DNA of 64,000 nucleotides from Acanthochromis polyacanthus (taxonomy: Eukaryota; Chordata; Actinopteri; Pomacentridae): the NCBI RefSeq assembly GCF_021347895.1, contig NC_067127.1, positions 13,674,984 to 13,738,983 of the forward strand, in the 5' to 3' direction. Made by a program: the position numbers and the translations under genes. Of the stretch, positions 42,185-64,000 are shown piece after piece. Under the pieces are notes generated by a model. The model saw only the letters and a program-made list of their open reading frames with translations, made no database searches and was not told where the DNA came from. The stretch's first letter is position 1. Each line of letters starts with the position of its first letter.

Positions 42185-42966
42185 TCACGATTTGTTTGGT
42201 CTGTAAAGGTCAAAAAAGGGAAATGTGCATCACAGTTTCACAATTTGTGTATTGATTTCATTTCTTTTGTCTGATAAGCAGTTCAAGTCCGTGAAATATT
42301 CACACTTTAGAAGCTCAATCTGTAATTTATCAGCATCTCAGCAATTATTCAATTATGAAAATAGTCCATCAGCTATTTGATCAGTCATACCAGAATTAAA
42401 TTAGATGTGTCAAACTTTTACTGCACCAGGAAATTGCCTGCCACATCAGTTCATGCTGCAAGCTCTGCATCGCTCTGACAGCTGATCTGACAGGTCAGAC
42501 AGCTGAAAGTACAACAGAACAAGATCCAGGAACTCTTGTTTGACTTTATATAGTGCAGACAGCTGTGAAAACAACATTTTTAGGTGAAGTATAATTAGGG
42601 TACAAGCACCAAACTGCGAAGACCCTATTGAACTGCTAGGGTTTCTTATGATTATACTTTCTACGTCTGCTGGGGGGAAAAAAATCATTTTTGAAGCTCT
42701 AAACATACACAAAAATGCATGAAAATTTGCACACACACCACAACCGGCAAAAAGTTTTATATTTCAGGGGAATGGCACAGGTGTGTGCCTCCAGTCTGGA
42801 GGCTTTGGAAAATCTTGAAACTGAGGGTTCAACCATCCAGCACAAAGGTTGAAGTCCAACCTCCTGAGAAAAACGGTCGAGACGAGACTCCAGTTAAAAA
42901 AAACTCGAAAGCAACAAAAAAATCGATGACAAAGACACACAAAAAAAGAAGGATTAGCGTCTGAAT

Positions 42967-43040
42967 AGGTAGCTCTAGCTCTACCTCAGGGGGGAAGAAG
43001 AAAGACTACCAAGTGGAAGATAACAGGTTCAAGACCCACC
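42967..43040 (+). repeat. tRNA-like (SINE) segment, + strand
   Basis: The segment begins TAGGTAGCTCTAGCTC (weak A box) and has an excellent B box, GGTTCAAGACC, at 43026-43036. No clean cloverleaf can be drawn, so it is a tRNA-derived repeat rather than a tRNA gene. Confidence 0.55.
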
Positions 43041-43087
43041 ATCAACTTTTTACTTTGTTTCTTTGTCTAAGTTTTTCCAAAAAATTT

Positions 43088-43162
43088 AAGAAGGGTCTGG
43101 TCTTGAATCAGTGACCTACAGCTCCGTAAGCAAACCCTTAACTCACTGAGCTACAGATTAGT
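43088..43162 (-). repeat. tRNA-like (SINE) segment, - strand
   Basis: On the minus strand it reads GTAGCTCAGTGAGTTAAGG (A box) and then GATTCAAGACC (B box, 43099-43109). It faces the similar segment at 42967-43040 with about 50 bases between them. The arms do not fold into a proper tRNA. Confidence 0.6.
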
Positions 43163-43296
43163 TAAAAGGAAAGAATTTCGTCATCCCTTTGACATCGTAG
43201 TTTCCAAGTGACCACACAGGTGGAGCCATGGCGGAGTCTGGGAGGAGTCAGGGTGGAGTCAAGGCGGAGAGTAGGCAGGGAGGTGGGTGGCAGCCT

Positions 43297-43380
43297 CTCC
43301 CCTCTACCCCCCCCCCTCCCCCACTTCCCCCCACTGGCCCCCTCTATTCCCCCACCGCCCACCACACCTTCCCCCGCCCG
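43297..43380. repeat. C-rich low-complexity tract
   Basis: A strongly pyrimidine-biased tract with several runs of five or more C on the plus strand, so G-runs on the minus strand. It may form a G-quadruplex when single-stranded. Confidence 0.8.
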
Positions 43381-44409
43381 ACGAGTTTTTCGAAAATCCG
43401 AGTCTCGACGAGTTTTCCCGAGTTTCTGGAGTTTCCACGAGGTTGGAGGCAGAAGAACTTGTCATAAAGAGGTGTTGAAGTCAGCGAGGATGGAGTAACT
43501 TTTTACAGCGACGAGAAGGAAGACAACGAGAAGAGCAAGTCTTTAACCAGCATCCCTAAAATCCAGGGAGTCGGCTCCAGAGAAATGAAGGGAGGTCAAC
43601 TTTTATCAACCTCCATCCAGATGTTCAACTTGAAATCTTTGACTTTGAGATTTTTAGCACCACAAACCTTTAGTATCACACTTTGTTATCATTTATTAGG
43701 ACTTTAATGGAATCCACCAGCAGATTTAGTTTTTGTTGAGAAACTTTATTCTTGCCGTCGTGGGACTGCAGTATTTAAAACTCTTCCTTCTATTTGACCT
43801 CATGTTTATTAGTTTTAGTGGAGAAAGTTATTTTAGTTGTCTTAGTCTTTTAAAAAACAAATAATAAATTGGATTAGTCAAGAGGTTTAAATTTCTTACT
43901 TATTTTAAATGACAAAAAATATAAAAATAACCCGTCCTGAAACAATTTGACCTGTAATTGGCATTATATAAATAAAATTTAATTTAAATTGCATGTATCT
44001 TGTAATGTTGGAGGAATTCAGCCATATATGTTGGAAAACACATTTTCTTTGTCCATTAATCTGTTGATTGTTTTCTCCAGTGATTCATTTGTTTTGATTT
44101 ATAAAATGTCAATCCCAAATATATTCAGTTTACTGTCATAAAAACCAAAAAGATTTACATTCATGATGCAGGAATCGGGCAGTTTTTCACTTTTTATCTT
44201 AGTCAGAAAGATAGTTGATAATGTGTGAATTGTTGCAGCTTGTGAGCTGTAGAAAGTTTTAATCTTTGGGGCCGAGTGACAGAAAACATTTAGAAACCAA
44301 CACCAACAAAACACTAGATTTGAACATCAATAAAGGGAAATCCAACTTTTCCATGACGATGTCTAATTAAAGGACATTTATTTCCAACGTAAATGTGTGA
44401 TATTCATCC

Positions 44410-44980
44410 TCTGGAGCTTCTCTTCACATCGTCTTCCACCTGGACTGGTTTGGTCAGGAGCATGTGCAACAAACATCTAAAAAACTGCACTTTAACATCA
44501 ATGAATGACACTGAAATTTAATCTCTACATAAATGAGACTGAGTCTGGATGTGCTGCTCTGTCATTAACTCCTAAGTTTAGGGAAAGTTCAAACAAAAGA
44601 GGACAGTTCAGATAAGACTTGAGAATGAGCTTATTCTGAACAAACATCTCAGACTTTCTGAGCTTCAGCACCTCTAGCAAGATATTTGAACAACAAGGAA
44701 CTCAAGAGATCCAGAAGTTGGAGAGATTTAGCTTTAGCTGAGCCAAAGAACATGTGGGATGCTAACCTAGCAAACATTTCAGATTTTTCTCTGAATTCTG
44801 AGAAATAATTTCCTATTTAATAACAGAGCTACACATCTGAACTCAGTCTCATTAAAACAGACTCTAATTCAGTGTCATCCATCCATACTAATGTGCAGTT
44901 ATCCAAAATGTTTGTTGCATGAGCTCCAACAAAACCTACCCTGGTAGAAGGCCACTTTGACAAACAGGAAGTGGAAGATT
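44410..44980. repeat. Imperfect long inverted repeat (fold-back element)
   Basis: The sequence 44457-44570 (GTGCAACAAACAT...GACACTGAA...GAGACTGAG) recurs as the reverse complement at about 44815-44930, roughly 75-80 percent identical by eye. Weaker similarity extends outward to about 44410 and 44980. It looks like a fold-back MITE. No coding capacity. Confidence 0.65.
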
Positions 44981-46088
44981 CCAAGCAGATGTATAGAAGG
45001 GGGAACCGGACTGTACCAAGTGTGGTCGAGTATAGAGGGGTGTTTTGTAAGCTTTTAAGGCTGATAGTGATTATTAATGAGATATTTGGAGTAGATCTTC
45101 ATTTGCAGTAAATTAAAGTATTTAAAATCTTGGAGTTGATGGCGTTTTTTCATAACAAAGGCTACTATGATGTTTTCTAAGAGACATACTATGCTACTCT
45201 AGTATCTGTCTTCTCCTCCGGCATCAGGAAACTTCTTCAAAGCTTCTTCAAATCCAAACAAAATACAATCAAAAGATCAAACTAACGTCATTGCTGCATT
45301 CAGGTGCAGTCGGACAACGATCAGCGTTCAGGAACGTCAGGAATCGGAGTATCAGTAAATTTCCAATGAATATTTTGGGGGGGCACACGGAGTTGCCAAT
45401 CAGATCATATGAAGGGCCACTGCCCCCGTGCCCCCACGGAAGATCCACCACTGCCCAGGTAGCGCTTGGCTTTCAAACCATAGACTGTATGTCTATGTTT
45501 CAAACACAGGTACGTCACTCAGAGACAGCCAGCCTGACCATAGTCATGTATATGTCTATCAGCTGCACAATGACCCTGTAGGATGGAAAATGCAGACCAG
45601 ATTTTCACAAACCTGGCATTCTCTGGAGTAAAACGTGAACTAGATTTCCCCAAAGGTTACATATTCCCATAACAGCAAAATGGAACTTTTTTTTTTGCCC
45701 ATGTGATATTTGGAGTGTGGCGTGAGAGCGTGAAGGGACCGAGTTGCGTGTGTCTCATGGCCAAAGAGAGTTGGCAGCCCTGCACATATGTAGTTCATCA
45801 AGATGCACAAAAATGTAGACACCCATGCCTAGAAAACGAACAGGAGGTCGGACATTTTGAATTGTCACATATTCGATGATTTGTGTAATTTTTAGACATT
45901 TTCTAAAGCTATAAACTCAAACAGAGTAACACTGAGAGAGCTGAAATTTGGCCAGGATGTACTCCAGGCATGAGTGATCAAAAGGTTTCAAAACATTCCT
46001 CAAAAGTCTGAGGGCGTGGAAATGACGACCCCTGGAATTTGACAATTTGTCATGAATTTGCCATGAAACATCAAATGCTGTGTAACTG

Positions 46089-46345
46089 CCCTGAACATGC
46101 TCCAATCTGCCTCAAACTTTACATGTATGATCAGAGTCCTGCCCTGATGACATTCACATTCTGATATACAGCGACAAACATAGCGCCACCCGGTGGATGG
46201 AAGTAAAACTATGACTAGCCTGTACATGCTCCGATCTGCCTGAAATTTTACATGTGTGATCAGTCTAGTCCTCATGATATCCATAGGCCAATATACAGTC
46301 TCGGTGGCAGCGCCACCTGTGGACAGGCGTGGATTTGCTGACCAG
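46089..46345. repeat. Tandem duplication of about 129 bases
   Basis: CCTGAACATGCTCCAATCTG at 46090 and CCTGTACATGCTCCGATCTG at 46219 begin two diverged copies. Both contain TTTACATGT..GATCAG and AATATACAG/GATATACAG, followed by GCGCCACC. The copies lie near the 3' end of the decayed repeat. Confidence 0.75.
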
Positions 46346-46390
46346 CAAGGATGCGAGGACCCATCCAACCCTGCTTGCAGCTTTAATTCT

Positions 46391-49068
46391 TAATCTGTTC
46401 TTTGAGCATACGCCTATATATTGTCTGTGCTTTTTCTTAATGTAACTGAATCTGAAGATGAAGTGTCTTGTTTTTATCATGGTTGTCTTCCCATACAGTA
46501 TCAAGTAAGACTTTCTGGATCTAGTGTATTGTTTTTTGTTTTTTTGCTTGACACAGTCATTTGGGATTACATAAGTGGCTCATTTCACATCAGATTGATT
46601 TGAAACAATGATTAGGGTTGCACAAGTGCAGCTGATCTGCAAAGTGTAATTGTGATGACATAGCCAAATGATTAATCATTTGGTTATGTCATCACAATTT
46701 ACCAGAGCTGAACCTGATGCAGTTATGCCTTCTGTTGTCCAAGCAGCTCTACAGAACTCCCAAACATTTAATTTACGACCTCATACAACAAATACAGGGT
46801 GCATATCTTCACAGAGAAGAAACTAATCAGCAAACAACATAATTTCCTTGAAATATAACTTAAAAGACTTACTGATGAACTGCAAATTGATTTTCTGTTG
46901 CTCAACCAATTGATTAATGGACTAAGACCAAGAACGCTGCGGAAGAACAAACCTGGACAAGGAAATGTATTGAAAAGAAATTTTTTTTTATATAGTACAT
47001 GTGATTACACTTGAAGACACCCAACAGTAGATCTAATAAACCCATCTTTTATTCACACTAAATATTTCTTCCTCAAATGTGATAATCATATGTTGCATCT
47101 CAGTGTAAAAATCATCATTCCTTACAAAGGTTTACATTTATGTCTAGCAATAATTCCAGAGGAATACAATATTATTATTTATTGTCATAGAGAATGACAA
47201 TGGGAAACAGTGCTAATGTACTCTATTGCAAAACAAAGAAAAGGCAGTGAAGTGGACTTTTTCAGCTGTATCTGCTCATACAGAATGTGCATGCTCGTTC
47301 TGTAGATGTCTCAACCACTGTCCCCGCGAGGTTAGTCAGCAACCAAAATGCAAAAAATATTTAAAAAGTCCTGTGCGATGCATCCAGAGTTTGTTCCAAA
47401 AAACAAAATGCAACTCATTCACATGAGTACAAGAAGGATAGTATTAAAGAGTCTCTCTGCAGCAGTCTGTGGTGGCACTGTAAAAAACAGATAGCATGTA
47501 TTGAGCGTGTGTGGTCGAGTGATGTTCATACATTCACAACAAGGCAGAGTTTACACCGTCGCTTCACCAGGCGTGTGCCTCAGTCGCTCTCGGGTTCTTC
47601 TTGGTTGTCAACTTGCCTCAGAAATGTGACAAATGAAAACAGGTACAGTAAGACTTTTTTTTGCTTTTTTGATAAAGACAAGAGCTGGAGAAATGCGAGC
47701 CATTCTCATGTGTCGACGCATTTTTCCTCAAGCCACAGTGAGACAGTTTTCTATCGAGCTGTCTGTTTTTTTCCACCAGAAATAAAATTGAATTTCCGCA
47801 GATTGGTTCGTGTGCATATGAATCTTGAGATGTGGTAGGAATTCAAAGGGAGGTTTAGTGATAGGTATGGTTTAAAAGAATTAAAGGGGTAGTTCCAGGT
47901 TTTTTTAAGCCTGTCCATCTTATTTTAAGCTGGTAGAGCTTCGAGCCCATCCAGAGTTTGGAATGGTTGAAGCATTATTCATGAGATCTTAAGATTATTC
48001 AAATATTAATGCATAAATACATGTATTATCTCTATAGCCTGGTTAATAAAATGTTAATGCTGTTTATTATTGGTGTCTTGGTGAGGCAAGGGCTTTATGG
48101 ATGGTCTGACAGCACTCGCACCTTTCGACAAACAAACCCCATGCACTGTAATCTAATGCAATAGAGATACTGGAATAGATATTTCGTGACTAAACTGTGG
48201 GCCCGAGCATTGGGTGAGCATTGACGGAGTAGGAGTTTAGCCCCAGGAATGCGCATAACCACGGGGAGCCAATCAGCGTGGTTAAAAAGAACCTGACCTC
48301 TTCTCTCAGAATGAACAGAGAGAGGCATTGTAAAAGCTTCTCCAGCTCAGATTGATCCTCAGACGTCCAGACAGGTCCCCTTCACACCAGATGAGCCCAT
48401 CAGGTCCGCAGCTCCGGGACATCAAAGGTGTGAAACATAGCTATGTACAGTGCACAGAAGGCAGGTATTTGTCATTAAGTTTACGCCTGAGGGATGCCCG
48501 CTGTGGGCCTTCCCTTTTGTTTTCAGGCATTCAGCATTTTAGGCATTCTTCTTTGGATCTTAAAGGTGTGTGGATGTGTATATGTTAAAGCCAGCTGGTC
48601 TACAAGGTGTTAGGCCTGCCTTGAAAAACGTATGTTCTTTGTTTTGTGTCTTTCTCGTAATTGAAAAATATCAGGCAAATTGGCAAGTCTTCCCAGGCGC
48701 AAGGATGTCATGAATCGATGGAATGATTAAGAGGTACAGCAAAAATTAATACGCAATCAGTTATACCTGATCATTTTGGGGGGGTAAAAAGGATCGCAAT
48801 TGATATGAGTCCATGCACCACCTCAGATAGCTTCAGAGTGGAATGGACGGCCAATGAATGACACACAATCTGTGCCTCCTGGACCTTCTCCGCTTGGTTG
48901 AAATGTTATTGATCAAAGGGCAGTCCAAAATAGTCTTCGTTTTGTTTCTCTTTTTCTTTGCTTGCTTCACCCAGAAAGCTGCGCGAGACAGAAGGCAGGG
49001 AACCAGGCAGATCAAATGTGTTAAAGTGTCTCCCTCTGTGTGTGTCTGTACGGTGATGTTTCATGGAG
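46391..49068. other. Spacer and probable slc35f3 3' UTR
   Basis: On the minus strand AATAAA occurs at 47178-47183 and 47048-47053. A 3' UTR of roughly 1.9-2 kb for slc35f3 is therefore possible. A TTAAAGGGGTAGTTCC motif at about 47880 resembles a MITE end without a visible partner. Nothing else was recognised. Confidence 0.45.
46648..46699. repeat. 52-base near-perfect palindrome without spacer
   Basis: A 26-base arm, AATTGTGATGACATAGCCAA onward (46648-46673), is followed at once by its reverse complement (46674-46699), with a single mismatch that can pair as G-U. It could be a fused pair of transposon ends. Confidence 0.85.
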
Positions 49069-59119
<10,051 letters not shown>

Positions 59120-62100
59120 CTATAGATGGACACAGTCATATTAGTTTGACTGAAAAGAAAATCACAAGGAAATTTTTCTCATTTTTGAACCAGCTATCCC
59201 ATTAAACCGTCAGATTCAAGCAGGTTTAAGACTAAAACAAACCATACTTGCTCCCTTTCTCTAATGCTGTTTAGAAAATATCTCAGTAGCATCACATGTG
59301 TACATTTAATAGCTTTTGCACTGAGTCAGAGCTGAGGCAAGTGTTTCCGAATGACTTCAGGTCACATGTGTCTTGTCAGCTATTCCAGCTAAAAATAGCT
59401 GCTTTCGTGGTTTAATTGAACTTGAAGGTAATCAATCAGACATCTGAGTTAAAAATGTGGTGATCAAGTGTGACAGGCGGCAGCCAAACAGAGGACAAAA
59501 GGGGGCAGATCTGATATCCAATCCAAGACGACCTCCTCTCCACCTACAGTGGCTTGTGTGTTTGCCCGAGTGCACAAAGGCAAGCACAGCGACAACTTTT
59601 CTCTTCCTCCCGTCAAAATCTGATAGCCTCCATACCTCTTCAATAACGCGGGAATTGAAGCAAAGCGTGGACCTGCCATTTTCTGTCCCACTCACACCCA
59701 CTCTGTGTTTCAAAAGTGACTCACTCACCAAGGTCATTTTGCTCCCTTGAGTTATTACACTTACTTGAGGATACATCGAGTGTTGTCTCCTCTAAACAGT
59801 GCAGTTAGAGCCGTCTAATCATGTGTGAAAGGACAAAATTTAATAAGCTGAAATGCAACATTCAAGATGGTTCACCAATTGTTCAGGTCCTCTGAGTGGA
59901 CATTTATTCTGCAGATAATGATAGTTACATTATTCATACAGCGGCTTTCCATTTAGGCAGATTATCTGCCTCCTTTTATCACCAAGTGTCATCAGCTTTG
60001 ACCCAAAGAGACCCTGCAGCTATACTTTCAGCACTTAGAATAAAACTGCAAGGCCATGGCTTTGTAACCAGAGCGACAAGAATAAAAACTGGAAACAACA
60101 ACCCTGCCGCACAGTATGCTTCAAGCATCTTCTATAGCTTTGTACTTTCCAAAAAAGTTAAAAAAAAAATTAAAAAAAAGGGATCCCCCTGATGGTGTTT
60201 CCAGAGGTAATGATTTGCTGCAGGGAGACTTTTGCCAATTCATCTGCACTGTATGCTGCTGACTAGAATACAGATCACACTTCAAAAGATCTCAGTGAGA
60301 CAAGAATAAATCTAACTTAAGGTGGAGTTACACTGCAAAAATATTACTGTGCGGCACCAACAGGACACTGTACTCTCTTCTATTATGTATGTTACTTTAT
60401 GGTCATATGTCTACCACATGCAACATTTTCTGTCTGTATATTAATATGATCTGTATAGTCAATGGAACACCCATCTTCTGATATGTGACTTGCTTGAAAG
60501 AGCTGTATAAGGGGGACTCATTCTTCCTGGAAGAGCTGCCTCTGACCTAGCCAGGTGGTCTCATCATATCTCAGATTAACTTCCCTGATGACTATCGCCT
60601 CTAATGCAAATGCCCCGGCTTCCCCAGGCTATCTACCGCATATACAAGAGAGCCGCGTTCTGTTTATCTATTGCAAACAAAAAAGAAGTGATGCAATTAA
60701 GCTGACATTATGCCGCACTGTTTGAGCATCCTGAACAATGTTCCCTGCTGCTGCAGGAGCACTTGACAGTTCTGACAGGCCACTGGCAAATTTGGCTGCA
60801 ATGAAAGATGATTCAAGATCATTGTCTGTTATTGCGATGAAATGATGAATCAGCAAAGACCGAAAAAAGATGCAGCCACACATGGATGTCGATCAAAGTC
60901 TTGGGCACAAGGGTGAGAATTAAGTTTCTCTATTCTGAGATCTAAGCCTCTTTGTCTTGTTCTGAAGGTCATCTCTTGTTTACACTGGCCAGTTTTTGTC
61001 CTTCCTGGGCCTTGGTCCCACATCCCGTGGTTATGGCCACTTCTCCGTACTGCACCACAGTTTAATCTTCCAAATGCAGCGATGGGCCAAGCCAATCAGC
61101 CCCCAGGAGGAGCCCCAGCTAGGCACTTCCAGCTTTGCACACTTAGTGAAGTGTCATGACAACATTAGAGATATTGCACAGCCCACACTGAAATAAAGCT
61201 GTTACCATGATACTCAAATGTAATATTCTATCTGAAACACAGCCGGTAAGACATATAATCAAAGCTGCTGTGATTAAAAGCTGAGACATTAATGTATATT
61301 CATTTGTAACTGAAGCACAATGGCAACACACTTCTTTTACACTTAGACGGACGGTGACAAATGATACAGTATCAGCCTCGACTGCCAGTGATGAACAATA
61401 CGGAGCGTGGCTGAACTCATCAGTGTGAGGGAGGTGGGTCAGTGGAGTGGCTGCGCAAGATAGAAAAGCTCCTCCGCTAATGACATTTGAAGCCATTATT
61501 ACCATGAAGGAAACACTAAGGAAGAGTCTTCTGTAATGGCTAAATGATTAAGTGAAAGCTCTCAACCTTATCAGTTGTCTCACCTTATCATAATCAAACA
61601 TCAACTATCAAGGTCACCAAGAAACAGCATGCAATGCAATCATAAGCTTATACAGTGTATTATCTTAACTATTTTTTTATCAATCTCAGTGTTTTGCACA
61701 CTAGAACAGATTTAGATTAGTTTTACTTGTAGATTGCTGCATTAGCAATGATGCTTAATTTAACACGACATGAAAATATCTCTATTCATCCAACCCATTC
61801 TGTGTCCAAATGTGCTTAAATGAAGCCTAACAGGCATCTGTGAAATCACTGGAGACAGGACGAAAGTGTTTGTAGGAGCAGCTCTTGATCCACTCTGACA
61901 GCTGTGTATGGCTTCTCCTTGTTGCCTCCTCAAATGTTCATCCTGACCCTGCAGTTGGACTGAGGCATGCGAACACTATTGGATTTAGCATGCACAGGTG
62001 AAGGTGGTCTCCGGAGTAGAGAATGTGTTCATAAAAAGTAATGTCATGACAGCTGAAGCATCCATTGATACAAAGCATAGCATCTGAGCCCTGATGGGAC

Positions 62101-64000
62101 TTGCTCAATTAACATTTAAGAAGAAAAATGCACATATTTTGTGAACATCTGTGGATACGTCAAACTTGACTAAAGCCACACGTCAGCCTTTTTCTCATGG
62201 GCTCATTTGTTTGGATTTTAGCTCACTGAGCTTTTCATAGATTAGGTATTGAATAGACGCCACACTCCCAATAGAGCCAAAGCACTCCAATGGATGAAGA
62301 GATTTATCCTTCCATTAACTAGCCAGTTTTCCAGCTTTTCTTCTATCTCAATCCACGCTTCCCTGCTTCCAAACCAGCCTCTTCCCCACTTGTGCTCTCC
62401 TCCCTCCCCCTGCAGTCTCTGCAGTGCAGATCTCTCCTGCTGATAGCTGCAAATCCCAAACGTGCCAGCAGAGCCCTGCTCCACTGCCTGCTCTCACACT
62501 TCACAGAACCTGGCCGTGACAGGCCAAGAAAGCCCCGCTATGTCCCTCTGCTGCTCCCTGAATAGGCCACCGCCCACACTATTCGCTGCTCTCTGCTGCC
62601 TTGCCCCCCGCCCCTCTCCACCCCACCAGCACCACCCCGAGCAAGATCCTCGCTGGCAGCAGTGCCGATAGCATCAGGCACGCGCTGGTTTGCAAAAGTG
62701 GCCGTGCAACTGTCGGGGAAGCGCTTCACTGGGACCTCAGCTAAGTGGGAGACATGGAGGTAAGAGAGAGTTTTGTCTGTCGGGCTGTTTGGCAACACCT
62801 CCGTGGGAGTGAGAGTGCACTGCAGCGCTGTGCCTCAGTGATTCAAGAGGGTAAACAGATCAATCACCCATACACACTTCAGACGAACACATCTCCTTGT
62901 CTTACTGTCTGCTGGATCTGCTCGGTGACGAATATGAATCGACTAGTGTAACTTACTCATGCTGTCATAATCAAACATTATGGTGTGCAGTCCTTGTACG
63001 GCTGCTTTCAGAGTTTCTATCCCATAAATCATTTCCTTAAAGGTTGAGTCAAGGTTGAGGGCAGAAATCTCCATTCTCAACTAGATTTATGTGCCATTCG
63101 TGACAAATATGTTGGGTGTTTTTGCAATTTCTGTGAACTGACCCTTTAATTTGACCTTTACAAATGTAAAACAAGAAAAAACTGCAAAATCACTGAGCTT
63201 GTTTCTGGCTGTCACACAGTATCAATCATTGAATCGATACCTTAATAAAAATAAATCCTTCAGTCCCATGATGACTTATTTGATTTGTCATTTCTGTTAT
63301 GTAAGACGGTCTTTAAAAGAAGTTGCCCACATTTGTTTGAAATGGAAGGCAAGTTCTAGGATCTTTATGAATTATAAATTAGAGATGTCTAAATCCAAAT
63401 GGGTGGTAGTTTTATTATAGCAGAACGACAGGCAGCACACAGACAGAAAGCAGTCACTGTCTTTGTGATCTCAGTGTCAGACAGTGGGAGTCTGTGATAC
63501 TTGACTGTGACAGCTTGGCCTGACCAAGCTGTCAGTCAGAGGCCTTTTAACACATCAGAGCAGGCTCATCTGACAAGCATGTCCCACTCAATAACACAGC
63601 AGAGAGACGGGCGGAAAACACACCCTGCTGCGTCAAAAAAGCTGATAGGTAGGGCAACATGGGCTGAGGGGACAAAAGGCCCAGAAGGGCAGACAAAGGT
63701 GGGACAGCTGTTACTGATCCCACTCTCCTTCATCCTCAACCGGTTTCTCCTTCAACCTCAAAGGACAACGGAGCGACTTCCTCACCGAGTAGCAAACTTG
63801 TTGTTTGTCTCTGCCTCGACCTGCCCAGCTGGTTCAACAGATGCTCATGATACAGGTCAATGCTGCGGCCCCCCGATGCCTCATTGGTTAGTGACACAAC
63901 AAAACGTTGCGTGCAAGCAAGCAGAGTGTGATTGAATGTGTCGTGCAGCAGAGTAATAGCATTCATCATTTTTTTGGCCCCTGTTACACTGCCTAACAGC
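59120..64000 (-). other. slc35f3: slc35f3 first intron or upstream region
   Basis: The missing first exon of slc35f3 was searched for on the minus strand and not found. A CpG/GC-richer patch lies at about 62.56-62.72 kb and could be an alternative promoter, without firm support. A TTAAAGG-ended MITE candidate lies at 63038-63150. No other gene or RNA was recognised. Confidence 0.5.
63038..63150. mobile_element. Small MITE candidate with TTAAAGG ends
   Basis: It begins TTAAAGGTTGAGTCAA at about 63038 and ends TGAACTGACCCTTTAA at about 63150. The reverse complement of the right end, TTAAAGGGTCAGTTCA, resembles the left. A TTAAAGGGTCAGTTC end is, from memory, frequent in teleost MITEs. Ends are imperfect, so this is tentative. 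Confidence 0.5.

Larger units (their letters stand above)
42590..46390. mobile_element. Composite of decayed teleost repeats, possibly one interrupted element
   Basis: The left part (about 42595-42780) has CAAACTGCGAAGACCC and CTGCTAGGGTTTCTTAT. The right part (about 45550-46390) has GCGCCACC motifs and ends CTTGCAGCTTTAATTCTTAA. From memory these are the two ends of a common teleost repeat family. Between them lie two facing tRNA-like segments, a C-rich tract, a fold-back element at 44.41-44.98 kb and a G/C-rich segment at 45.37-45.46 kb. I infer later insertions into, or next to, the first element. The reading is not certain. Confidence 0.45.

Noticed and set aside
43281..43500. Proline-rich small protein
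   Set aside because: The ORFs follow the C-rich low-complexity tract and are open in several frames without splice signals.

Overview
The window is vertebrate nuclear DNA, almost certainly from a teleost fish. All genes are split into GT-AG introns, most of them short. The proteins align exon by exon with vertebrate FAM135A, the FRMD1/FRMD6 family, TARBP1, an orphan rhodopsin-like receptor and SLC35F3. The spaces between are filled with teleost-type repeats: a TTAA-flanked MITE, tRNA-derived SINEs ending in GGATGG, a hAT-like element and fold-back elements. No prokaryotic, CRISPR or operon signal is present.

Layout: (1) 1403-12141, + strand, all but the first coding exon of fam135a. (2) 12142-17874, its 3' UTR and a repeat-bearing spacer with a GC-rich tandem repeat at 13.9-14.2 kb and a possible leader exon near 15.1 kb. 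(3) 17992-24238, + strand, a complete 588-residue FERM protein of the FRMD1/FRMD6 (willin) family. (4) 25500-39091, + strand, a complete 29-exon tarbp1 encoding 1624 residues, with a palindromic promoter motif 126 bases before the start codon. (5) 39864-42083, + strand, a three-exon orphan class A receptor of 543 residues. (6) 42084-49068, a repeat-rich spacer with several inverted repeats. (7) 49069-59119, - strand, slc35f3 without its first exon(s). (8) 59120-64000, slc35f3 intron or upstream sequence.

The genes do not form a functional pathway. They cover a predicted lipase/esterase, a cortical FERM adaptor, a tRNA 2'-O-methyltransferase, an orphan receptor and a thiamine-type solute carrier. 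From memory of the human map, fam135a and FRMD1 are on chromosome arm 6q and TARBP1/SLC35F3 on 1q42, so the linkage itself is informative. Splice sites were placed by eye from GT/AG sites, reading-phase arithmetic and remembered homologues. Phases close in every gene model. I did not find a convincing novel biological system. The items most worth checking are the orphan receptor, the tarbp1 promoter and upstream ORFs, the hAT-like element carrying a tRNA-like segment, and the long palindromes.
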